This document shows, one piece after another, positions 41,044 through 50,414 of a stretch of 64,000 nt of DNA. Source of the stretch: Choricystis sp. odSpoLacu1 (Eukaryota > Chlorophyta > Trebouxiophyceae). Position numbers and translations under genes: made by a program. The notes beneath the pieces were generated by a model, which ran no database searches, was not told the origin of the DNA, and was given only the letters and a program-made list of their open reading frames with translations. The first letter of the stretch is position 1; each line of letters starts with the position of its first letter. The stretch covers positions 992,001-1,056,000 of the forward strand of contig OY253651.1 of NCBI GenBank assembly GCA_958009055.1, in the 5' to 3' direction.

Positions 41044-43930
41044 ATGGCTGCCCTCGAGTTTGGCGCCTCCATCGAGCGCCGCGACCCGGCGTCCGTCGTC
41101 ACAGCGTTGGCGCTGGATGCTGTGGGCGAGCGCGCGTTTGTCGGTGAGGAGGAGGAGGAGGAAGGCAAAACACGCGCTGGGCTCGTGCTGTTGGCCACTC
41201 AACTTTGCACCCACCCCACACACACGCAGGCACGTCCGACGGCGTGCTGGAGGAGTGGGCCGTCCCCGTGGGCGCCGCGCGCGGCGTGCTGGGCGTGCGC
41301 AGGCACGTGTCGTCCTCCAAAAAGGTGCGAGAGAGAGGAGGAGAGGAGAGAGTACGCGCGCTCTGCGACCGCTCTCCCCCCAACCACCCACCCTCCACAC
41401 AAACACACTCCCACACACAGCCCATCACCCACCTCGCCTGGCTTCCCTCCGCCGCCCGCCTGGCCGCCACGTGCGACGGCGGCGCCCTGCTGCTGGATGG
41501 TGACACGCTCGCCCCCACCCCGCTGCCTGGCGGCCTGCGCGGCGTCACCGCCCTGGCCGCGGAGGCGGGGCAGGCGGGCGACGATGAGGGTGGCGGCGCC
41601 GCCACTGACGGAGGCCGCCTCGCCCCGTGCCGCCTGGTGGTGGCCGCGCGCGGCGGCGCGCGCGGCGCCGCGCACGCCGCCGTCTTCGACGTCGCCCCCG
41701 GGGCGGGGGCGACGGCGGGGGCGAGGGCGGCGTACGTGGTGGAGTGGGCGGAGCCGTTGCCGGTGGTGGTGAGTTGGTGGTTGGGGGGGGGGGGGGAAGG
41801 GGCGGCAACGAAGCGCGGGGGGTGAAAAAAAAAAAAAAAAAAAAAACTCGTGCCCTCACTCCCACCACCCCACACCACCCCCCTCAGACCGCCGCCTTTG
41901 TCGGCCACCGCGTCATTCTAGGCACCGCCCTGTCCTACGTGCTGTGGGACCCCCCCTCCCGCCGCGTGGCGCCGTTGCTGTCGCTCCCGCGCGACGCGCC
42001 TGCCTCCCCCCCGGTCGCCCTGGGCCTGCCCACCTCCCCCACCCCCACCGCCCTGCTCGTCATCGACCAAGCTGGCGTCATTGTGGGCGGGGACGGCGCC
42101 CCAGTGGGCGGGGGTGTGACGTTTGGCGCGCCGCCAGGGGCGGCTGCCCGCGTTGGTGCTGCCACGATAGTCGCCGCCACCCCGGCCGGCGTGGACGCGG
42201 TAGACGGGCGCACCGGCACGCCGCTGGGCACGCTGCCGTGGCCGGGAGGGGCGCGCCCGGCGCCCGGGCAGAGGCTGCACGCTGCCACTGCGGCGGGCGG
42301 GCGCGCCGCGTTGGTGGCCGGCGCGCGGAGCGCGTGGGTGCTGCGCCCCGTCGCCGCCCGCGCGCGCGCTGTGACGGCGTTGGTGGGAGGAGCACCCGGC
42401 GAGGCGGTTGAATTGGCGGCGCGGGGCGGCGGCGAGCCTTGGGCAGCGGCCGCGTCTGCCGCCGCAGGGGTCGCACTCGCAGCAGCCCGCGACTGGCGCG
42501 CCGCGCGGACCGCCCTGGTCGCGGGCGCCGCCGCCCTGGATGGCGCAGAACTGTTGCCCCTGTTCCCCGGCGTCACGGCGCCCTGGGCTGACGGCGCGGC
42601 CGCCGCGGCCTGCGCGGCCGCGGCCGCGCGCGCAAAAACGCTCGGCGCCACTCCCCCACGCCCCTCGTTGCCACTCCTCACCCTGCACGATGCGGCCGCG
42701 GTGGCCGCCATCTCCGACGCCCTGCTGGCGGTGCGGTCCGCCGCCCCTGCATCCCCCGTGCAGGCGGGGTGCGACACGCTGACTGTGGCACTGCTCGGCG
42801 CGCGCGGCGACCGCCCCGCCCTCACACGCTTCCTCTCCCGCCCCGACTGTCGCGCCGACGCGGGGGCTGCGACGCCCGCCCTCGCGGCGGGAGGGTGGCA
42901 CGTGGCGGCAGCCGACGTGGCGGCGGCGGGGGGGGATGTGTCAGCTGCGGTGGCGATGCTGCGCAGCGCGGGCACACCAGACGCAGTGACCGCGGTTGTC
43001 GACCTGTTATCCCGTCCCACCACGCCGTCAGACGACGTGCTGGCGGCGGTGACGTGGCTATTAGCGTGCGGCGACGGCGCCGCGGCCGCCGCCGCGCTGT
43101 GCGCGCGGGGGGACGTCTCGTCCGCGTCCGCGCTGGCCGCCCTGGGCGCCGCGGCCGCCGCGCGGGCGGCCTACCTGGAGCACGCTGTGTTGGTGCGCAC
43201 GCCTCCTGAAGTCGCCCTGGCCACCCAGGCCGCGCTGGCGGCGGTGGAGTCCGCGGCGGCGGCGGTGGCGGCGGCAGACAGCGACGACGCTTCAGCGGCC
43301 ACTACCCCTTCCGCCCCCGCCCGCGCGTCATTAAACGCCATCCTGGCGGCCGACACACTGCGCCCCCACATCGACTGGCGCGCTGTGCGGACCGCGCTGG
43401 CGGCGACGCCGCTGCACCGCGAGTCTGCCGCCGCCGCGGCCGCCGCGGGCGACGCAGACGCCGCGGTCGCCACCTACGCCCTCGTCTTAGGTGATGTAGA
43501 CGCCGCCCGCGCTGCTGGCGGCGGCCCGGCGGGAGACGCGAGGCTGCTGGCCCTGCTGTTGCGCCCGCCCGATGGACGCCCCCCGCTGCGCGCGGCGGCC
43601 GCCGCGCTGGCGGCCGCCCCCGACGCCGCCGTGGACGCGGCGGACGTGGTGGCTGTGCTGCCGGACGATACGCCGCTGAGCGATGCTGCGCCCCTGGTGG
43701 GGAGGTTGCTGGGGGCGCTGACCCACCGCCGGCGCGCGGCCGCACTTGCCCGTGGCCTCGCGCGCGCCACCCACCTGGCCGCCCGCGCCGACGCGGATGC
43801 CGCCGCCGCTCGCTGCGTCACCATCAGCGACGACCGCGCGTGCGCCGAGTGTGGGGGGCGGATCGGGACGCGCGTGTTTGGCGCGCTGCCAGACGGGCGG
43901 GTTGCGTGTGGCCGGTGTGTGCACGGGTGA
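41044..43930 (+). CDS. VPS39: VPS39/VAM6-like subunit of HOPS/CORVET
   Basis: Tethering-complex subunit for fusion with vacuole or late endosome. Four exons: 41044-41143, 41230-41324, 41421-41768 and 41888-43930; 861 aa, close to human VPS39 (886). The N-terminal half reads as a citron-homology beta-propeller (TSDGVLEEW, KKPITHLAWLP, HRVILGTALSYVLWD), the C-terminal half as Ala-rich helical repeats, and the end as a degenerate zinc-binding motif CAECGGRIGTRVFGALPDGRVACGRC like the Vps39_2 domain. TGFBRAP1/VPS3 has the same architecture and cannot be excluded. Intron 3 carries G10 and A23 runs. Confidence 0.75.
41825..41847. repeat. poly-A tract, 23 bases
   Basis: Uninterrupted A run inside the third intron of the VPS39-like gene, just after a poly-G run at about 41783-41797. 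Confidence 0.9.
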
Positions 43931-44046
43931 TGCATGCCCGACAGAGACACACTCACTTCATTCTGAATGGATGGCCGACGCAAAACAACACCAGTGTGAC
44001 ATGTAGAAACAGAAGAAAGGCTGAAAAAAGAACAACTATCCCCTCG

Positions 44047-44835
44047 TCATTCCACCGCCACCGCGCCGCGCTGCGCGGCCGCCGCGCTGCCCGGCCGGCT
44101 CCTCCCCTTGCGCGGCGCCGCCAGCCCTCCCGCCACCAGCTCTTTCCTCATGTCGTACGCGTCTTCACCGTCAGCGTAGTATTTGGCCTCCACGTCGGCC
44201 ACTGTGTAACCGAGGGACCGAGTGTACAAAGCAACCGCTGCCGCGTTGCCCACCCGCACGTGCAGAGACGCGTACTTGGCCCCAAACACGTCCCTCATCG
44301 CAGTGTGTGCCGCCCCCATCAGCTTGGACGCGATGCCCAGGCGCCTGTGGGTGCGGGCGACGGCTAGGGAGGTGACGTGGCCGTGCGGGATGGCGCCCGG
44401 GGCGGTGTCGCCCGTGGAGCCATCATCCTCCATTTTGGCAAGCACGTACCCCACGATGCGGCCGTCGTGGGATTCAGCGACTTGCAGGAGTTGGGGCCAG
44501 GAGAGGAGGTGGTAGTAGTAGTACTGATGTTGATGGGGGAGGAGGGTGGGGAGGTGAGGGAAAACGGAACGGGGAGGCGGACTTTTCTTTTTTCGCCGGA
44601 AAAACGTTGCTTTTCAAGCCATTTCTCCTTCTCTGTCAAGCCAGCTCCACCCACTCGCCACTGTGGGGAGGGAGGTGGACGCGGCGCCGCCAAGCGCTCC
44701 ACGAATCGGCGCCCCCACAAAAGCCGTCGCCCACACAATCCGCACCTTGAGCTGGTAGTTCTCGGGCAGGCACAGCAGGTTGCACCTCTGCATGGCCAGC
44801 AGGTCCTCCATGGTGGCTGGGCGGATGCACACCAT
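44047..44835 (-). CDS. NAA10: NatA catalytic subunit NAA10/ARD1
   Basis: Acetylates nascent protein N-termini after Met removal, with NAA15. Exons 44835-44746 (30 residues) and 44523-44047 join in phase 0; 188 aa. The protein follows the family nearly throughout: [13 protein letters not shown], then [50 protein letters not shown] (acetyl-CoA loop R-R-L-G-I-A), [15 protein letters not shown] and [12 protein letters not shown]. The C-terminal tail is short and basic. Only 208 bp separate it from COX15. Confidence 0.95.
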
Positions 44836-45043
44836 GGCTGTGTTGTGCGCGGTGTGGATGGAGAGAGGGAGCGCGTTTTCTTTCTCTCCCAGACGTGTGA
44901 GTGTGATTTCTTCACACTCGCGCGTCTCTTTTTTTCCGTCCCCGCTGGCCAGCGTGAAGGTCTTGATTCCTGGTTTTGCGTTCCTTCTCCACACACGCAC
45001 ACACACACGACTGCTCCCTTTCATAGACCCCCCACCCACTCCA
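44836..45043. promoter_or_regulatory. shared divergent promoter with CA tract, NAA10/COX15
   Basis: 208 bp between divergent starts. A CA-rich tract at about 44990-45008 precedes the COX15 ATG by roughly 35 bases. Confidence 0.45.
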
Positions 45044-46719
45044 ATGCTGGCCCTCGCGCTGCGCACCGCCGTCCGCGCCTCCCTGCCGCGCGCCGTGGCA
45101 GCCCTGGCGTCGCCTGCCTCCCCTGTTTCAGTGACACGACCGCTGTTCACGTTCACTGGGCGGGCGGTGGCGCCAGCGGCCGCGGTGGCGGGGCGCGGGT
45201 TTGCCGCGAGTGTGGTCGGTGGGGCGAGCGCGCCGGCAGGTGAGAGGGAGACGGGGGGCGGTGCAGGTTTTAGGGGGCAGCTGTTTTGTTTGGACTGCAT
45301 GCTGCATGGCGGGGGGGAAAGGGAGGCGTCAGATCAGTGGACGCGGCCACACGCGCCGAGGAATCAGATTGCGCCCGTTTCGCATGCGACCGACGCGGCG
45401 CGCCGTCGTCGCGCCGTCGCGGCCTCCCTTCTGCTCAACCCACACACACACTCCCAAACCCCCCACCACAACCACGCCACAGGCCTGGCTGGCGCCCGCT
45501 TGCCCACCTGCCGCCCCCCCCGCCGCCCCTTGTCCACAGCGGCAGCAGCAGCCGTCCCCCCCACCCCCGCCGCAATAGCGGCCGGCCTCCCCACCACCAC
45601 CCGGTCCCGCCTGGCCGCCTGGCTCACCCTGTGCGCGGGATGGACCGCCTCCATGATCGTGCTGGGTGGAGTCACTCGGCTAACAAGGTCGGGGCTGTCG
45701 ATGACGGACTGGAAATTCACTGGCGAGAAACCACCCTCGTCTCCCGCCGACTGGAACGCCGAGTTTGCCAAGTACCGGGCTTCACCCGAGTACAGGCTGG
45801 TGAATTCGAAGATGACAATCGATGAATTCAAAGCGATCTACTGGATGGAGTGGGCGCACCGCGCGTGGGGGCGCGCGCTCGGCCTTGTGTTTGCCCTCCC
45901 CGCCGCCGCGTTCGCTGCCTCCGGCGCCATCCGCGCCCCCCTCGGCCGCCGCCTCACCCTGCTCCTGGCTCTGGGTGGCGGCCAAGGCCTGGTCGGCTGG
46001 TGGATGGTGCGCTCCGGCCTGCAGGAACCCCCCCCCGACTCGCGCCGCGAACCGCGCGTCGCCCCCACCCGCCTGGCCGCCCACCTGGTGTCCGCCGGCA
46101 CCATCTACTGCCTGCTGGCCTGGACGGCGGCGACGCTGGCGTGGCCGGTGCCCCTGGCCGCCACTGCGACGGCTGCGGCGGCAACTGCGCTCGCGCGCGC
46201 GCGCGCGCGGTCGCCCACCCGCTGGCCGGCCTCGTGGCTCTGACCGCCACATCCGGCGCTTTTGTCGCTGGCCTGGACGCGGGGCGCGCGTACAACACGT
46301 TCCCCGACATGAACGGGGAGTGGATTCCCCCCGAGTATTGGCGCGCGGTCAAAGCCGACGGCTTTTTAACCGCCGCCGTGTCCGACACCGCGGCCGCCCA
46401 GCTGCACCACAGGGTTCTGGCCGCCACGACGCTGGTCGCGTCCGTGGCCGCGTGGACAGCTGCCCGGTCGCCCGCGCTGCCGCACGCGGCCGCGCTCGCG
46501 CTCGCCGCGGTCCCCACCGTCGCCCTGGCCCAAGCCTCCCTCGGCGTCGCCACCCTGCTGACGTATGTGCCGCCCAGCCTGGGGTCGGCCCACCAGGCGG
46601 GCGCGTTGACGTTGCTGACGGCGGCGCTGGGGTTGATCTTCGCGACGCGGTCGCCACGCGCGGCGGTGGCGGTGGCGCGGCAGGCGGCAGGGAGGGTGGG
46701 TGAGGTGGCACGTGCGTGA
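45044..46719 (+). CDS. COX15: heme A synthase COX15, mitochondrial
   Basis: Inner-membrane monooxygenase that converts heme O to heme A for cytochrome oxidase. Exons 45044-45239 and 45483-46719, joined in phase 1. The N-terminus is an Arg/Ala/Ser-rich mitochondrial presequence. Family landmarks: GGVTRLTRSGLSMTDW, EFKAIYWMEWAHRAWGR (heme-ligand His), GGGQGLVGWWMVRSGL, TSGAFVAGLDAGRAYNTFPDM, QLHHRVLA and LGSAHQAGAL (His ligands). The frame changes within a CG dinucleotide repeat (about 46192-46210); removing one CG unit gives one 476-residue protein. All catalytic His residues survive on both sides, so an assembly or allelic repeat difference is more likely than a pseudogene. Confidence 0.9.
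46192..46210. repeat. CG dinucleotide repeat at apparent frameshift in COX15
   Basis: Nine or more CG units in a poorly conserved Ala/Arg linker between membrane segments. The coding frame moves by two bases across it. Confidence 0.85.
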
Positions 46720-46851
46720 GGGAGAAGGTGTTGTAGAGAGAGAGTTTTTTTAGAAAAAAAAAGCAAACAAGAGGGCGGGGAAAAGGTGTTCACACACGAG
46801 CAAAAAGACAACAGGGGGAAACACCGGCCATTCTGGATTCTGATCTCTCAG

Positions 46852-48156
46852 TCACATCACGTTGGAGCACAGCCACTCGAGTGCCAGCGGCACGTCGCCC
46901 CCCACCTCGGCCAACGCTTCCGCCGCCTTGCGGCGAGGAAAGCCCATGGCGGCAACTGTGTCGACCGCGGCCGCCAGGTCGGGCGACCCCGGGCCACTGC
47001 TCCCGCCTCCCGCCTTCTTCTTGGACTTTTTGGGGGCGGCTTTTTTTGTGGGCGCGGCGGCGCGCTTCTTTTTGGGAGGAGGGGCAGTGGCCGTGGCGGG
47101 CGGCGCGGCCGGCTCAGACGGCCCTGCCGCCGACGCGGGGGCCGGCTCGGCCACAGGCGCAGCCTCGGCAGCCGGCGCAGCCTCCACAGCCATAGGCGCA
47201 GCCTCCACCACGGGCGCAGCCGGTTTTTCCTCGTCGCCCCCCGCCGCGCCGCGCGACCAGCTGGCGGCCGCGGCGGCCGCCCCGCTCGCCGCCCCGCTCA
47301 CCCCGGCCGCCAGCTTGGCCAGCTCCTCCGCCTTGGAGTGCAACCTGGCCAGCAGGGCGCGCTTGGAGGCGGCGTCGAGGGAGGACGCGTCCGAGGCCAT
47401 GAGCGTCGCCGCGCGCGGCGCGCCGCGCGCGGCGGCCTCCACCCTCTCCCGAAACTCGGCCTCCACCTCCGCCTTTTGGTCGGGGGTGAGGCCATAGGTG
47501 GCTTTCGTCGTCGCCTGCCATTCATCCTTGACGGCTTTGGAGGGGTGGGGCCCGGTGTAGATGATCAGCCCTCCCTTCCGCTCAAAGTCGGCGCTCTTGG
47601 CCTCGTTGTCGCGGCGGATGCGGTCGACGTCGACCTGTTGAGGGTGTGGTGGGGGATGGGAGGGAAATGAGAGGGGTTTGCGGTCGAGCGGGGCGCGCGC
47701 GTGCATTCAAACCGCGCGAACCGTCCCCCCCCCCCCCCCCCTCCTCTCCTCCCCTCTCCCACTCACCTGCAGCCCCGTGTACGCGGCCAGGCTCTGCTGC
47801 CCCAGCAACCTCTGTGTCTGGCCGTTGAGCTGCTGCACCATCTTGCCGGGGAGCAGGCCGCACGCCTGGATTTGGGACCACCGCCCGACACCCAGGGCCA
47901 GCAGGCACAGCTTGAGGGTGGCCGCCTCGTCCGCCGTCCAGCCGGGGGAGGGGGTGAAGTTCCAGCTGGGGGGGGGGGGGGAGGGAGGGAGAGAGGGGGC
48001 GGTCGGTGGGTGCGGGGGGGGGAGCGTCTCTGCCGTTCCCCCATCGCGCGGTGCTGGAGCGTCAGCGCCTCGCCTTTTCCCCCACACACACAACACGCAC
48101 AGAGAAGCCGCGTCGCCCAGTTTGGGGCCGCGCTTGTCCGCCATCTTGGCCGCCAT
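46852..48156 (-). CDS. SANT/Myb-like and UBA domain protein of unknown role
   Basis: Three exons, 48156-48101, 47965-47767 and 47634-46852; 345 aa. An N-terminal SANT/Myb-like helix bundle (PGWTADEAATLKLCLLALGVGRWSQIQACGLLPGK, shown only for position, about residues 26-60) is followed by a charged helical middle, a low-complexity Ala/Pro region with a basic KKKKRAAAPTKK patch, and a C-terminal UBA domain (VDTVAAMGFPRRKAAEAL). The pairing suggests a nuclear protein that binds DNA or chromatin and ubiquitin. No symbol is given because I cannot tie it to a characterised gene. Confidence 0.65.
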
Positions 48157-48291
48157 GGGGGGGGGGGGGGGGGAGGGATAGGCGGTGTGGGCGGAAGAGA
48201 GACAAAAAAAGAAGAGTGAAGAAGGGCGAGCCGGTTTTGCTTCTCGTCTCTCTCTCCCTCCCTCTCCACCACCACTCTTCGCCCCCTGCCC

Positions 48292-48303
48292 AAAAAAAAA
48301 AAA
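48292..48303 (-). terminator. RNA polymerase III terminator of tRNA-Gly
   Basis: A run of 12 T on the tRNA coding strand, beginning 8 bases after the tRNA 3' end. Confidence 0.85.
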
Positions 48304-48310
48304 TCAACGA

Positions 48311-48381
48311 TGCGCTGAGAGGGAATCGAACCCCCGCCAGCTCTGTGGGAGAGAGCTATCCTACCACTAGACTATCAGCGC
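48311..48381 (-). tRNA. tRNA-Gly, anticodon CCC
   Basis: The minus strand folds into a full cloverleaf of 71 nt without intron. The acceptor stem GCGCTGA pairs with TCAGCGC (discriminator A); the D arm contains the A box TAGTCTAGTGGTAGG; the anticodon stem GCTCT/AGAGC encloses CTCCCAC with anticodon CCC; the T arm contains the B box GGTTCGATTCC. No CCA is encoded, as expected in a nuclear gene. It reads GGG glycine codons. Confidence 0.96.
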
Positions 48382-48550
48382 GGACTGTCTGCATACAAGA
48401 GTGTCAAAAGTGCATTTTTTGCAGTTTATCAAGGGGTGGCGAGTGTTCGGGGGGTCAAACCCCCGAGTCAGAAACCACCTTTCTTGTCAAACGCTGGCTC
48501 TCTCTCACAGTTCTGCATACACAATGATGGTCTTCTTCTTCTCTCTCTTC

Positions 48551-50186
48551 TCAATCCCTCACTATCACGGCACACCAGTTGCCCCGGTCCGCAAACACGC
48601 GCTCGACGCACGCCCCCTCCACGCGCGCAGCGGCGGCCGCAGCATCCTCCCCCAGCTCCGAGCCTTCATAGCAGTGGTAAAACCTCCAGGCAACGGGCGG
48701 GTGCTGAGTGTGGGTGCGTGGAGTGGTGGCGGCGGCATCCTTCCCCCCTGTCCATCCGGGCGGCTCGTGCCACGGCACCAAAAAATCGCCCCTGCCCTCC
48801 AGCGCCCTCCACTTGGCCGCCCGGGCCGCATCCCTGCCGCGCGGTTGAGCGGCCGGCACCGCCCACACGGTCACCAGGGCGCGTCCTCCGGAGCGGCGGG
48901 CGAGGGAGGCGACGCGCTCGATCAGGGCGCGGCGGCGGGGGCGCGACGCGAAGTGGTGAACCACCGCGATGCACAGCACGCCGTCACAGGTGGAGGAGCG
49001 CAGAGGAAGGGTTGAGCCGTCTGCCACAATCGCGTCCGAGGCCGGGCGGGCGGAGGCGGCTGCCGCCAGGCGGGCGCAGGGGTCGACGCCGATTGAGAAG
49101 GAGAAACGGGAAGCGTTTTTTTCAACCCCCATATACTTGCCGTTGCCGCACCCCACGTCCGCGATGAGGCCACCGCGGATGGAGTCTAAAAACGACGCGA
49201 CCTGGGGCCAGACCGCGACACGGGTCGCGTCAAAGTGGGGCGCGATTCGGTCGTATACAGCCCGCACGAGCGTGGTTTCGACGGCGGCCGCGCCCGCCGC
49301 GCCCGCCGCGCGCGCGGCGGCGGCAGCGGCTGCAGCAGCCGACGCGTCCGTGGCGGCCGCCAGGGCGACCGCTGCAGCCGCGGCCGCCGCGTCCCGCGTC
49401 ACGCCCGGGCCGCCGCCCTTCGAGTCGCAGAGGTGGGGGTAGGAGCAAGAGCACACACGCTCAGCACGGCGCGACCGCACAGTCACGCTCACCCGCCGCC
49501 CTCGCCCCGCGTCCCCCTTGATGGCGTGCTCCCACCCCAAGCGTGCTTCACCGGCCAGGATGAGGAGGGAGCGTGGGGGCAGATAGACCACAGCGCGGCC
49601 CTCGCCCCTCCGATCGCCGCGCGGCCGCGTCAACAGCAGCGGCGCGCCGGCGCCCAGGCTGACGGAGGCGACCGCATCCCCGAACGGAGAGTGTGTGTCG
49701 ACGTGGCGTGGCAGGGAGGCGCCAGGGGGGTAGTCGTTGATGGTGACCTGGTCGGCGGAGGGCAGGCCGTACGGGGTGGCGGTGGCAACGACGCGCGAGA
49801 GCAACGCCGCGACTTCAGCAGGAGGCGACGGCGCGGGTGGGGGGGGAAATAAGGACCCGCGCGAGGCATAGTCAAACCCCGCCACGTAGTGGGCGACGCG
49901 GCGGTTGGACAGGGGGTGCCAGGGGGCGGTGTCCAGGGCGGAGAGCAGGCGCTGAGGGGGGTGAAGGGGGAAAAAAGGGGTGAGAAACAGGTTTTTCCTG
50001 CCGTTCCCGATTCTCTGTCCGTCACCCATCTACCTCACTCACCTCTTCCTCGCCCTCGGACACAAAGTCTTCGACCACCAGGACGCCGGGCGGCAGCGCG
50101 CCGCGTGGCGGCTGGTTGGCGGCGGTGCCACCGTCGGCGCCCGGGGCAGCGGCGCCGGCGCCTGGCGGCGATGGTGGCGACGTCAT
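48551..50186 (-). CDS. ALKBH8: ALKBH8-like AlkB dioxygenase fused to TRM9 methyltransferase
   Basis: Bifunctional tRNA wobble-uridine enzyme: the methyltransferase makes mcm5U and the AlkB half hydroxylates it. Exons 50186-50043 (48 residues) and 49951-48551 join in phase 0; 514 aa. AlkB part: INDYPPGASLPRHVDTHSPFGD (HxD iron site), LLILAGEARLGWEHAI (second His) and RRVSVTVR (2-oxoglutarate Arg). A Cys cluster CSCSYPHLCDS follows, then an Ala-rich linker, then the methyltransferase with LIADVGCGNGKYM (SAM loop), GVDPCARL and GVLCIAVVHHF. The RRM at the N-terminus of the animal protein is absent. The fusion order equals that of animals. Confidence 0.92.
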
Positions 50187-50414
50187 GTGCACCGCTCACC
50201 CACCGTGGGAGTGAGGTGTGCGTGGCGCGCGCGGGCGCCGAAACGGTCGAATGCACGAGAAAACAGAGGAGGAAAAAACAAAGCCGACCCGACCTGAAAC
50301 TTCCAAACCTCCATTCGTTTCCTTTCTTCCCCGCGCGGCAAGCCGTCGCGCGGGGAACTTCGTGTGTGCGTGCGGTGCATTTGTGCACACTCATCCACAC
50401 TCAAAAAAAAAACA
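50187..50414. promoter_or_regulatory. shared divergent promoter, ALKBH8/GH32
   Basis: 228 bp between divergent starts. A CACACTCATCCACACTC stretch and an A10 run lie immediately before the GH32 ATG. Confidence 0.4.
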
